In this document: positions 54,456 through 63,361 of the stretch, piece after piece
How positions within the stretch are numbered: the stretch's first letter is position 1
Layout: each line of letters opens with the position of its first letter
Assembly (NCBI RefSeq): GCF_004570975.1
Contig: NZ_SPPC01000002.1
Location: 124,001-188,000 of the forward strand
Length of the DNA: 64,000 nt
Reading direction: 5' to 3'
Source: Barnesiella sp. WM24
GTDB taxonomy: Bacteria; Bacteroidota; Bacteroidia; Bacteroidales; Muribaculaceae
Translations under genes and position numbers: made by a program
Notes under the pieces: model-generated
The model's input: the letters and a program-made list of their open reading frames with translations, nothing else
What the model was told of the DNA's origin: nothing
Databases searched by the model: none

Positions 54456-55739
54456 ATGTTAGATACATCACAATACACGCATTTATTTTGCAAAGGACCG
54501 CATAAATTTATATATAACACCACAAACAATTTCTTTGCAGAGCTACCGGATGAATTATATGACATAATCCAAAATAAGGATTTCTATAAACTTGAAAATG
54601 ATGACATAAATGAGTTAAAGTCTAAAGGTATTTTAATTGATTCTGTCAATAAATACGACTATTATAATGATGAAAAAATAAGATTTTTAGCATCAGCATA
54701 TGATAAAGAAAGTCTTGGATTGGTATTAGTTCCAAGTACTGCATGTAATTTTGCATGTCCTTATTGTTTTGAAGAGAAAAAGAATCCTAAAATAATCTCT
54801 GAAGAGATCGAAACAGAGATAATTAAATTTATTAAAGGGCATAAAGCAGCTAAAACCATCAGTCTTACTTGGTATGGAGGTGAACCTCTCTTGGCTTTTA
54901 AGCAAATAAAGAGACTTTATCAAAAGATTAACAATATTAATGGAAAAAAAATAGTCGACCACTCGATCATAACTAATGGTTATCTAATTGATGATGAAAT
55001 AATCGAATTCTTTAAAAGCAGCAATACCAGTAGTATTCAAATTACACTTGACGGCAAAAAAGAGAGACATAATTCAACACGTTTCTTAAAATCGGACAAA
55101 AGTGGCACTTACGACATCGTAAAAGAAAACATAATAAAAACAGCACAAAGCTTACCCAATTGCAATATATCTATAAGGGTGAACATCAATAAAGAGAATA
55201 TGCAAGATTTCATTTTTCTAAATCATGAATTCGAATCGTTACATCTAAAAAACCTAAATTGTTATCCCGGCATAATACGCGAATCTACACCAGACCAAAA
55301 GCATATGTCAAATCGTTGTATCAACGGAGATGAATTAGGGAAATTTCTTAATAGCATAAAAGATAAAGGTTGCAATCACAATATTTATCCAACGACCGGA
55401 GCTAAAGGGTGTATGATAAATCGTCTTAACTCCTACATTATTGGGCCAGAAGGCGAAATCTACAAATGTTGGAATGATGTAAGCAACGAGGATAAAATCG
55501 TGGGATATATCACTCAAAAAGAATTAACAAATAAACCGTTATTTTATCGTTATCTCAATGATACAACTCCATTTTCCGATGAAAAATGTAAAGATTGCAA
55601 ATTATTTCCGGTTTGCAGTGGCGGATGCGGACATTATAGATATAAAAATCTATATAAAGGAGGTTGTTTTAATATCTGTCACGAATATCAGGATTTAACG
55701 GATTTAGAAACTGCATTAGTAAACTCAATTAAATCATAA
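54456..55739 (+). CDS. Radical SAM/SPASM peptide maturase
   Basis: 427 residues from the ATG at 54456. The SAM-cluster motif is C97xxxC101xxC104 (TACNFACPYCFEEK), followed by the usual WYGGEPLL, ITNGYLID and IQITLDGKKERHN strands. The C-terminal SPASM region has cysteines in GCMINRL, IYKCWND, KCKDCKLFPVCSGGC and GGCFNIC, able to hold two auxiliary 4Fe-4S clusters. The first ~85 residues are a small domain that may bind the leader. Such enzymes install thioether or C-C cross-links in peptide substrates; the neighbouring ten-cysteine precursor is the obvious target. Strongly AT-rich coding sequence compared with the chromosome around it. Confidence 0.9.
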   Translation: MLDTSQYTHLFCKGPHKFIYNTTNNFFAELPDELYDIIQNKDFYKLENDDINELKSKGILIDSVNKYDYYNDEKIRFLASAYDKESLGLVLVPSTACNFACPYCFEEKKNPKIISEEIETEIIKFIKGHKAAKTISLTWYGGEPLLAFKQIKRLYQKINNINGKKIVDHSIITNGYLIDDEIIEFFKSSNTSSIQITLDGKKERHNSTRFLKSDKSGTYDIVKENIIKTAQSLPNCNISIRVNINKENMQDFIFLNHEFESLHLKNLNCYPGIIRESTPDQKHMSNRCINGDELGKFLNSIKDKGCNHNIYPTTGAKGCMINRLNSYIIGPEGEIYKCWNDVSNEDKIVGYITQKELTNKPLFYRYLNDTTPFSDEKCKDCKLFPVCSGGCGHYRYKNLYKGGCFNICHEYQDLTDLETALVNSIKS

Positions 55740-55784
55740 ATCAATCACTTAATAATGAGAATTCTAATTTGCTTGTTTGCTTGG
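55739..55784 (+). repeat. Receptor gene start, direct repeat copy 1
   Basis: AATCAATCACTTAATAATG and the next nine codons recur almost unchanged at 60537-60582, 4798 bp downstream, with only four or so differences across 46 bases. Confidence 0.8.
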
Positions 55785-58100
55785 GTTATAATCTTTGCCG
55801 GGACTGTCTATGCGGGGACAGTCAGCGGCAAAGTGCTATCACAAGACGCAGAGCCCCTCGCCTTTGCCAATGTCACAATCACCAAATATAATACAACAGA
55901 ACTAATTACCGGCGACATGACCGACATTGATGGAAAATTTGACATCAACATCGGAAACTATGACGATAAAATAACCGTCACAATTTCTTATGTCGGCTAT
56001 GAAACCACAAGCATCCTCGCCGAAAAAGCATCTGACTTAGGAGAAATCATATTACAGCGTAGCGACAACACACTCAAAGAAGTTGAAGTAAAAGGGAAAA
56101 GACAAAACACCCAAATAACGGGCAGAGGCTTGCTTACAAGAGTCGCCAACACACAACTCAGCCAACTTGGCACAGCGCAGGAAGTATTGCAGTATATACC
56201 TCTAATGGAAAAAGATGGCGATTCATGGAAAGTGACGGGTCACGGCAGTCCAATGTTTTACATAAACGGACGACTCGTGCGCGACCTCACCGAGCTGAAG
56301 CGCCTGCAGTCGACCGACATCATAAATATAGAGGTCATAACCAATCCCGGAGCAAAATATCCGGCAGCGACGGGCTCTGTAGTAAAAATAAAGACTCGCC
56401 GGCCGCAAGGAGAAGGACTAAGCGGCATCGCGTTATCAAGCTATACACAACAACATAGACCGAGCCTTACCGAGTATCTTTCTCTAAACTACCGTTACCG
56501 CCAATTGGACTTTTTCTCGACAGTAGCCTACAGCCGGTCGACATCACGCAATGAGAATTACGGTGTACACAATCTCAACACCCCCGTTGCCCACCGATAT
56601 GACAACTCGGAACTTCTCTACGGCATCTCGGAAAATCTTAATGTGACCGGCGGCTTCACCTACACCCGTTCAATAGATTCGTCATTGGGAGTAAGATACA
56701 ACTTCTCGTTAACTCCTTATGGAAAGAGCTGGGGACACCACAATACAGATATATATGACCAAGACATATTACGCGACCAAATACACACCGAAATGGCCGA
56801 CTATCAGAAGAAGTCGCCTGTCAACATGATAAATGCCTATTATATAAATAAAATAGGACGTACTTCTGTCGACCTGAACATTGACTATATGGGAACCAAC
56901 GGAGGTTCACGCCGATACACCTCCGAGGCAAGCAAAAATGAAGAAAACCGCTCTCTTACATCGTTCAGCGACATGTCAAGCGATCTTGTAGCAGCCAAAC
57001 TGGTGCTTGGCAACAGTCTTTTAAACGGCACAATCGAATGGGGAGCGGAATACACCCACACCTCCTGGCGTGGCTCTTACCGTAATCCGGAAGAAATCAT
57101 AGGTGCGTCACATTCAAAATTGCGCGAGGACAATATCGCTCCGTTTGTCGAATATTCCATCACGCTCCCCATCGGATACCTGTCGGCAGGAGTGCGCTAT
57201 GAACATGTCGCCTCCGACTATTTTGAAAACGGCATACGCGTCGACAACCTCAGCCGTAACTATGACAATCTTTTCCCATCATTTTCATGGGCGGCTCAAA
57301 TAAAGGCGATGCAGCTACAACTCAGCTACAATGCTGTCACCCAACGTCCTTCCTACAGTCAACTTGACAACAATGTATCGTATGGCGACCGGTTTCAGTA
57401 TCAGAGCGGCAATCCATATCTTAAATCATCACTTACCCACGACGTGTCACTGCTTGCCATATGGAATTTTATCTTAGGAGAAATAAGCTATAATGATGAC
57501 CGTAATGCAGTGATAATGTGGAGTGAACAGTATGCCCCCAATCCTGACGTGACATTACTGACCCTAAAGAATGTAAATTCAATCAAAAGCCTGACCGCTA
57601 CGGTCACTGCGTCACCGGAATTTGGATGCTATAATCCGCGACTCACTCTGACTCTTGTAAAACCATGGTTCAAGATGCCGATAAACGACGTAATGACAAA
57701 ATTTAACCGCCCGTCATATGTGATAAGATTAAATAATATTTTCACTTTGCCTGATGACTGGATGTTGACCGCGACATGCAATCTATCAATAAACGGGGAT
57801 TATGAAAACAACCATAGCAATAAAAGAAGTAATTTTATAATGTCGGCAACCGCCTATAAATGGTTTATGAATCGGAGCCTGCAACTAAGCGCAAGTGTAT
57901 CTGACATATTCGACTCATCAGACAATCACGTTACACTATACACCGGAATCTCGACAATCTCGCAGTATTCCATCTCTGATACAAGAAGCGTAAATATCAC
58001 AGCCCGCTATTTCTTTAATTTGCCTTATAATCAAAACAGAAAATACAAGGGTAGCGGAGCCGGTGAAAATGAGAAAAAACGCATCGGAATAAATCAATAA
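55755..58100 (+). CDS. TonB-receptor-like outer-membrane barrel protein of the RiPP locus
   Basis: 781 residues: signal peptide (MRILICLFAWVIIFAGTVYA), carboxypeptidase-regulatory-like domain (GTVSGKVLSQDAEPLAFANV), plug-like region (TQLSQLGTAQEVLQYIPLM, IINIEVITNPGAKYPA), then a long barrel of the OMP_b-brl_3 type and the family tail RKYKGSGAGENEKKRI. Paralogous to the next gene and to the barrel protein at 15273. It begins 15 bp after the maturase, so it is part of the same transcript. Such proteins resemble TonB-dependent importers; at this locus it may pass the exported peptide or its cargo across the outer membrane. The first ~450 bases are AT-rich like the maturase, the remainder GC-richer. 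Confidence 0.87.
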   Translation: MRILICLFAWVIIFAGTVYAGTVSGKVLSQDAEPLAFANVTITKYNTTELITGDMTDIDGKFDINIGNYDDKITVTISYVGYETTSILAEKASDLGEIILQRSDNTLKEVEVKGKRQNTQITGRGLLTRVANTQLSQLGTAQEVLQYIPLMEKDGDSWKVTGHGSPMFYINGRLVRDLTELKRLQSTDIINIEVITNPGAKYPAATGSVVKIKTRRPQGEGLSGIALSSYTQQHRPSLTEYLSLNYRYRQLDFFSTVAYSRSTSRNENYGVHNLNTPVAHRYDNSELLYGISENLNVTGGFTYTRSIDSSLGVRYNFSLTPYGKSWGHHNTDIYDQDILRDQIHTEMADYQKKSPVNMINAYYINKIGRTSVDLNIDYMGTNGGSRRYTSEASKNEENRSLTSFSDMSSDLVAAKLVLGNSLLNGTIEWGAEYTHTSWRGSYRNPEEIIGASHSKLREDNIAPFVEYSITLPIGYLSAGVRYEHVASDYFENGIRVDNLSRNYDNLFPSFSWAAQIKAMQLQLSYNAVTQRPSYSQLDNNVSYGDRFQYQSGNPYLKSSLTHDVSLLAIWNFILGEISYNDDRNAVIMWSEQYAPNPDVTLLTLKNVNSIKSLTATVTASPEFGCYNPRLTLTLVKPWFKMPINDVMTKFNRPSYVIRLNNIFTLPDDWMLTATCNLSINGDYENNHSNKRSNFIMSATAYKWFMNRSLQLSASVSDIFDSSDNHVTLYTGISTISQYSISDTRSVNITARYFFNLPYNQNRKYKGSGAGENEKKRIGINQ

Positions 58101-58161
58101 GAGTAGTGATTTAAACTTATCTCAAGTTCTTAAACAATAGAATTATAAAATCAATAGGATT

Positions 58162-60495
58162 ATGAAAAATTTGCTATGTTGCACTATTTGTTTGTTAACA
58201 GGATTCTGCGCCATGACGGCGCGGAATCTTTCGGGGCGTATAATCACTGCCGACAGCGGTCAACCGCTCGCTTTTGCCAATGTGGTGACGCTGAGTGTCG
58301 CTGACTCATCGCTCATAGCCGGAAGCGTGTCGGATGAAAACGGATTATTTAAAATCATGATACCCGACGATGAGAAAAAAGAGATGTTTCTGCGCGTCAC
58401 CTATGTAGGCTACAACAATGTAGAAAAGCGCTTAGACGCGTCCGCCGAAATGGGCGACATAGCCATGACCCCATCAAGCAACGAGCTTGGCGAAGTGACC
58501 GTGACCGCCCCGAAACCGTCGACCAAGCTTACCGGCACAGGACTTGTCACCAATGTGGCAAACACTACCCTCAGCAGCATAGGGTCGGCAAAAGACCTGC
58601 TCCGCTTCATCCCTCTGCTTGTCAATGTAGGCGACGACTGGACGGTATTGACCAAGGGCACTCCGATATTTTATATCAACGGCAGAAAAATGCGTAATAA
58701 AAACGAGCTTGAGACATTGCGCTCCACCGACATTGTAAGCGTAGAGGTAATAACAGACCCCGGAGCGCAATATCCGCCCGAGACCTCTGCAATTGTAAAA
58801 ATCAAGACGCGCCGTCCTCATGGCGAGGGATTGAGCGGCATGCTCTCCGCCAATGGCGGACATGCCGACAACGCGTTATTCATAGGAAACGCCAACCTGA
58901 ATTTCCGGCATAAACAGTTAGACATATTTGTCAACAGCCACTACAATATATATACAAGCCGCCAGGAAATCAGCTCCCTCTCCAATCTACTCACTGACCC
59001 GGCTGTCGAGCTAAGTCAATACACAAAAAATAATATCAAAAACAGCGGCTTGTATGTCAACACCGGAGCGAGCTACACGATAAATGAAAACAGCTCTTTC
59101 GGAGCAAGCTACAGCATCTCAGGCAACCTGAAAAGAGAAGCGACATCAACCGGATGGCAAGACGTCACTATCGCGGGCATAAACGATGAAAATATAATCA
59201 CTGAAAATTTTTCCAAAAAAAAGTTTTCCCCCTATCAGACAGTCAACGCTTATTATATCGGCAGAATAGGCAAAACTACGGTCAACCTTGATGCCGACTA
59301 CATAAATTACGACCAGAAATCAAACCAAATCATTAAGGAGACATCGCAGACTCTGGCTTCGGAAGTGACATCAACCGACAAAAACATCACTGACATGGTA
59401 TCGGCAAAACTTACCATTGAAAACACCCTATGGGGCGGCAAAGTGGAATATGGCGCGGAATATGTTTTCGCCGACAGCCGCTCGACCTATCAGGAGACCA
59501 ACGCCGGCACTACCGATTACAACTCGCGGATGGTGGAATATAACCTCTCACCGTATATCGAGTATTCACGCAGATTTCCTTTCGGATATATCATCGCCGG
59601 GCTGAGATATGGACACACCGGTCAGACAGAATATAGAAACGGCATAAAAAGGGATAGCCGGAGCTATTACAACCTCTATCCTGCGCTGACGTGGTCTAAA
59701 GAGTTCGGGCAAGTACAGATGCAGCTTAATTACCGGTCATATTCAAACCATGCCCCGCTTTCCGAATATAGCGACGAGATTCATTATGTCAACCGGTTTC
59801 AGCGAAATGCCGGCAACCCGTTTCTAAAGGAAGCCGACATTCACACTCTGTCGTTAATGGGCATGTGGAAATTTCTGATAATAGGAGCCCGCTATATAAA
59901 TATTAAAGGAAGTCTGGTGGAACAATCATATATCGAGCCCGACAATCCCTTGGTAGAAATCATGAAAACCGTCAACGCAACAGAACGGGATCAGACCCTG
60001 TCGGCAAGCGTTACGGCACAACCTCAGTTTGGATGCTATAGCCCCTCCCTTACTTTTTCTTTCTCAAAGCCATGGTATTCAATGCAGCAAGATGATCAAA
60101 GACTTTCATTCGGCAAGCCGGCTTTCGGTATATATTTTTTCAATTCGATAAATCTGCCGAAAGACTGGATGATAATATTGCAGATGCAATACCAAAGCAA
60201 GGGAGATGACGCGGCATCGCGGATGTTGCGTGATTCTTTTGATGTCACAGGCGTCATCTACAAGTGGTTATTTAACCGTAGACTACAGCTGTCGCTTATC
60301 GCCAATGACATATTTCACACATCGAAACGCGGAATTTTGACCTATTATGGAGCAAGTACGCGCACGTCATGGATAACCTCCGATTCACGCTCGGTATGGC
60401 TTGGAGTGACCTATACATTCAACGCCACCAACAGCAAATACCGCGGCAATACCTCTAAGGGAAAAAATGAAAACCTCATCAAGGGGAGCATGTAA
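58162..60495 (+). CDS. Second TonB-receptor-like outer-membrane barrel protein of the RiPP locus
   Basis: 777 residues with the same order of parts as the preceding gene: signal peptide (MKNLLCCTICLLTGFCAMTA), regulatory-like domain (RNLSGRIITADSGQPLAFANV), plug-like region (NTTLSSIGSAKDLLRFIPLL, IVSVEVITDPGAQYPP), and a beta-barrel ending in YTFNATNSKYRGNTSKG. Similarity to the upstream copy is highest in the plug and falls off in the barrel, as if the two bind different ligands. It starts 61 bp after its paralogue. No TonB box could be assigned with certainty. Confidence 0.87.
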   Translation: MKNLLCCTICLLTGFCAMTARNLSGRIITADSGQPLAFANVVTLSVADSSLIAGSVSDENGLFKIMIPDDEKKEMFLRVTYVGYNNVEKRLDASAEMGDIAMTPSSNELGEVTVTAPKPSTKLTGTGLVTNVANTTLSSIGSAKDLLRFIPLLVNVGDDWTVLTKGTPIFYINGRKMRNKNELETLRSTDIVSVEVITDPGAQYPPETSAIVKIKTRRPHGEGLSGMLSANGGHADNALFIGNANLNFRHKQLDIFVNSHYNIYTSRQEISSLSNLLTDPAVELSQYTKNNIKNSGLYVNTGASYTINENSSFGASYSISGNLKREATSTGWQDVTIAGINDENIITENFSKKKFSPYQTVNAYYIGRIGKTTVNLDADYINYDQKSNQIIKETSQTLASEVTSTDKNITDMVSAKLTIENTLWGGKVEYGAEYVFADSRSTYQETNAGTTDYNSRMVEYNLSPYIEYSRRFPFGYIIAGLRYGHTGQTEYRNGIKRDSRSYYNLYPALTWSKEFGQVQMQLNYRSYSNHAPLSEYSDEIHYVNRFQRNAGNPFLKEADIHTLSLMGMWKFLIIGARYINIKGSLVEQSYIEPDNPLVEIMKTVNATERDQTLSASVTAQPQFGCYSPSLTFSFSKPWYSMQQDDQRLSFGKPAFGIYFFNSINLPKDWMIILQMQYQSKGDDAASRMLRDSFDVTGVIYKWLFNRRLQLSLIANDIFHTSKRGILTYYGASTRTSWITSDSRSVWLGVTYTFNATNSKYRGNTSKGKNENLIKGSM

Positions 60496-60536
60496 ACCTG
60501 AAACAGGTTCATTGCCCCGGCGTGACATACAGCAAC

Positions 60537-60582
60537 AATCAATCACTTAATAATGAAAATTCTAATCAGCTTGTTTGCTTGA
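60537..60582 (+). pseudogene. Vestige of a further receptor gene start, direct repeat copy 2
   Basis: Repeats the 46 bases around the start of the 55755 receptor gene. The ATG at 60553 opens MKILISLFA and then hits TGA, where the intact gene has MRILICLFA-Trp. The sequence after it bears no resemblance to a receptor, so this is the stub left after deletion of a third receptor copy or of recombination. Confidence 0.75.
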
Positions 60583-60590
60583 CCTTATGG

Positions 60591-60646
60591 AGATGTGTCA
60601 GGGTGGATGAGCTATCAAAGTCCTGACACCTCTTCATATATTTTTT
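60591..60646 (+). terminator. Hairpin with T-run ahead of the exporter gene
   Basis: GTGTCAGG (60595-60602) pairs with CCTGACAC, extended by AGA/TCT after one mismatch, with a 19-base loop; a run of six T follows at 60641-60646. It lies between the receptor genes and the exporter start at 60668. It could end the upstream transcript or limit read-through into the exporter. Confidence 0.5.
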
Positions 60647-60667
60647 CACCTGACTATTTCTAATAAA

Positions 60668-62863
60668 ATGTTTTCCGGATTTCCATTTGTAGCACAACAT
60701 GACTCTATGCAATGCGGTCTTGCCTGCCTGGCAATGATATGCCGACATTACGGCAGATACCAAAGCCTGTCGGGACTCGCTCATCTGTGTCACGCCACGA
60801 AAGAAGGCGTATCGATGCTTGGAATCTCGGAAGCGGCAGAAAATCTCGGTTTCATGGTTCGCGCCGGAAAAATCTCGGTTTCCGACCTCTGCCATTCACC
60901 ACTACCGGCTATACTTCATTGGAATCAGAATCATTTTGTGGTCTTGTACAAGGTCACACGCAAAGGAAAATACTATATAGCCGACCCCGGAAAAGGATTA
61001 GTCAAATATTCTGCTGAAGAATTTCTGTCACACTGGGCACCCCTTCAACCCGACGGCAACCCGACGGGAATAGCAATGTTTCTGAAGCCCGACTCTGCCT
61101 TTTTTACAGGAGAGCAGGGTAAAAAAGGGAGAGAGTCACGCTCTCTGAAATTTCTTGCCGGATATGTAATTAAACATAAGAAATACTTTTTCCATATCAT
61201 TGCAGGAATGGCTTTGGGCTGCATACTACAGCTTATCATGCCATTTATGACCCAAGGGATTGTTGACCTCGGAATAAAGCATAAAGACATAGGACTCATA
61301 TGGCTTATACTTCTTGGTGAAGTAATGATAATAGCAGGAAGCACAGTCACCGACTTCATAAGAAGATGGCTATTGCTTCACATCTCGATGAGAATAAACA
61401 TCTCGCTTGTAAGCGACTTTCTGATAAAGCTGCTGAAACTGCCTATGGCTTACTTTGATACAAAACTTATCGGCGACATCATGCAGCGTATAGGCGACCA
61501 TGAACGAGTGGAAAGCTTTCTTACATCGCAGCTCCTGTCGATATTGTTTACGATGATAAGCTTTTTAGTATTCGGGGTTGTATTACTTATATATGACCAC
61601 ACTATATTTATAGTATTTCTACTTGGCAGCATTGCTTACGGGTCATGGATGGCAGCCTTCCTAAAGCGAAGAAAAATACTTGATTACGAAATCTTTGAAT
61701 GTGAAGCAATCAACAGAGACAAGACCTATAACTTTCTTTCGGCAATACAGGAAGTAAAGCTACAGGACTGCAAGCAACGCAGACGTTGGGAATGGGAAGA
61801 TATACAAGCCGACTTGTTTACCATCAGAATGAAATCGCTGAAGCTGCAACAGACCCAAGAAGCAGGGAGCATATTTATAAACGAGATTAAAAATGTAGTG
61901 ATTACGGTGCTTGCAGCCACAGCGGTAATAAACGGTGACATGACTCTCGGAGGCATGCTTGCGATACAATATATAATCGGACAGCTCAATTCTCCGGTCG
62001 AACAGCTGATGGGATTTATTTACTCCATACAAGATGTAAAAATATCATTGGAGCGCATTAATGAGATACACGATGAACGCAACGAAAGCGAAAGGACAGG
62101 AGGCATAAAAGATTTCAGCGAGGGAAAAAGCATAACTTTCACCGGAGTTGAATTTAAGTATGACCCCCACTCACCGAAACCGACACTTAAAGACATCTCA
62201 ATCAACATTCCGGCAGGCAAGATAACCGCCATTGTCGGTGCCTCCGGATCGGGCAAGACCACGTTGATAAAATTAATGCTTGGATATTACGACGTAAAGG
62301 AAGGAAATCTGTCAATAGCAGGGCGTGACATAAACGACTATGACCTTGAATGGCTAAGACGTCACTACGGAGTCGTGATGCAGGATGGAGTGATATTTTC
62401 AGAAACAATCAGACGGAATATTGCGGTTGACGACGGAGATGTCGACAATGACCGGCTCATAATGGCAGCCCGCATTGCAAATATACATGACTATGTAGAA
62501 TCGTTGCCCCTACAATATGAAACAAAAATAGGAGCTGACGGAACAGGACTTAGCCAGGGGCAGAAACAAAGGATATTGATAGCCCGTGCAGTATACAAAA
62601 ATCCTGATTTTATATTTCTTGATGAAGCGACTAACGCGCTTGATGCAAAAAACGAAAGAGAAATAGTAGAGAATCTTTCGCAATTTTACCAAGGGCGCAC
62701 TGTTGTCATCGTGGCTCACCGCTTGTCAACAGTAAAAAATGCAGATAAAATCATCGTTCTTGACAATGGGAAGGTAGCCGAAAGCGGAAACCACCATTCA
62801 CTGACCGAAAAGAAAGGCATATATTACAACCTTGTGAAAAACCAACTTGAACTTGGCAACTGA
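60668..62863 (+). CDS. C39-peptidase ABC exporter (PCAT)
   Basis: 731 residues in three parts. The N-terminal C39 peptidase has its full catalytic set: Gln10, Cys16 (DSMQCGLACLAM), His89 (WNQNHFVVLY) and Asp106 (IADPGKG), so it should cut after a double glycine. The membrane domain follows (about 155-440, six helices), then the ATPase with Walker A GASGSGKTT (Lys530), signature LSQGQ (628-632) and Walker B FIFLDEATNALD (Asp652, Glu653). It removes the leader of the precursor at 54109 while exporting it to the periplasm; that pairing is inferred from the GG leader and location. A 67-residue membrane protein gene follows by one base. Confidence 0.92.
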   Translation: MFSGFPFVAQHDSMQCGLACLAMICRHYGRYQSLSGLAHLCHATKEGVSMLGISEAAENLGFMVRAGKISVSDLCHSPLPAILHWNQNHFVVLYKVTRKGKYYIADPGKGLVKYSAEEFLSHWAPLQPDGNPTGIAMFLKPDSAFFTGEQGKKGRESRSLKFLAGYVIKHKKYFFHIIAGMALGCILQLIMPFMTQGIVDLGIKHKDIGLIWLILLGEVMIIAGSTVTDFIRRWLLLHISMRINISLVSDFLIKLLKLPMAYFDTKLIGDIMQRIGDHERVESFLTSQLLSILFTMISFLVFGVVLLIYDHTIFIVFLLGSIAYGSWMAAFLKRRKILDYEIFECEAINRDKTYNFLSAIQEVKLQDCKQRRRWEWEDIQADLFTIRMKSLKLQQTQEAGSIFINEIKNVVITVLAATAVINGDMTLGGMLAIQYIIGQLNSPVEQLMGFIYSIQDVKISLERINEIHDERNESERTGGIKDFSEGKSITFTGVEFKYDPHSPKPTLKDISINIPAGKITAIVGASGSGKTTLIKLMLGYYDVKEGNLSIAGRDINDYDLEWLRRHYGVVMQDGVIFSETIRRNIAVDDGDVDNDRLIMAARIANIHDYVESLPLQYETKIGADGTGLSQGQKQRILIARAVYKNPDFIFLDEATNALDAKNEREIVENLSQFYQGRTVVIVAHRLSTVKNADKIIVLDNGKVAESGNHHSLTEKKGIYYNLVKNQLELGN

Positions 62864-62864
62864 A

Positions 62865-63068
62865 ATGGCTGACAACAATATTGAAAATATGGATTTGCGC
62901 TCAGAAAAAATAAAGCGTCTACTATGTGAAATACCGCAAAGACCATTGTGGATAGGAACTTTCGTTATTGTCACTATTCTTTTGATTATTATTTTATCCC
63001 TGATATTCTTACCATACCCGTATTCTGACGGAGAAACCATTATCATGCACATCTTACGACAACATTAG
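62865..63068 (+). CDS. Small single-pass membrane protein, possible reduced HlyD-type adaptor
   Basis: 67 residues from the ATG at 62865, one base after the exporter stop. A charged N-terminus (MADNNIENMDLRSEKIKRLL) is followed by EIPQRPLWIG, one long membrane helix (TFVIVTILLIIILSLIFL) and a short periplasmic tail (PYPYSDGETIIMHILRQH). The arrangement of a cytoplasmic tail, helix and YP-x-x-G segment resembles the beginning of HlyD-family adaptor proteins that partner C39 exporters in Bacteroidales, but the coiled-coil and barrel parts are absent. No frame continuing HlyD is found downstream. It could be a truncated adaptor or a purpose-built small subunit. Confidence 0.7.
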   Translation: MADNNIENMDLRSEKIKRLLCEIPQRPLWIGTFVIVTILLIIILSLIFLPYPYSDGETIIMHILRQH

Positions 63069-63105
63069 GCAAGCTCTGCACCTGACAGGCAGCTTGTCGC
63101 TTTTG
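63068..63105 (+). terminator. Terminator at the end of the RiPP locus
   Basis: GGCAAGCT pairs with AGCTTGTC (63091-63098, one G-T pair), with an inner CTG/CAG pair, followed by GCTTTT. It overlaps the last base of the small membrane protein gene's stop. Confidence 0.55.
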
Positions 63106-63311
63106 CACCCTATAATCAAGCAGCGGGTATCATTTGGCCTCAGAGGGGGTATTTAACATCATTTACGGGGTTGTCACGCGATGCTAAATTCATGGCAGTT
63201 ATCCGTGGCTATCAACACATTACGTAATCGCAGCATAGGATTTAGCAGTCGCCGGGCAGATAAAATAAATAAGTTACACATATATTTATAGGAAATATGC
63301 ACAAAATTGCC

Positions 63312-63319
63312 TATCTTTG
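63312..63319 (+). promoter_or_regulatory. -7 box of pnp
   Basis: TATCTTTG, exact consensus, 42 bp before the pnp ATG at 63362. The rest of the 63106-63311 stretch holds no open frame or hairpin that I can support. Confidence 0.5.
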
Positions 63320-63361
63320 TGCGATTTTTTGTACAAGAAAAATAACTGACTAACACTTTTT

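Noticed and set aside
54456-55739. Anaerobic sulfatase-maturating enzyme
   Set aside because: The SPASM layout is similar, but no sulfatase is nearby and a GG-leader precursor lies directly upstream, so a peptide maturase is more likely.
60566-60895. 109-codon minus-strand frame at the exporter start
   Set aside because: Overlaps the C39 peptidase coding region antisense; considered as an antitoxin-like or immunity gene but has no supporting feature.
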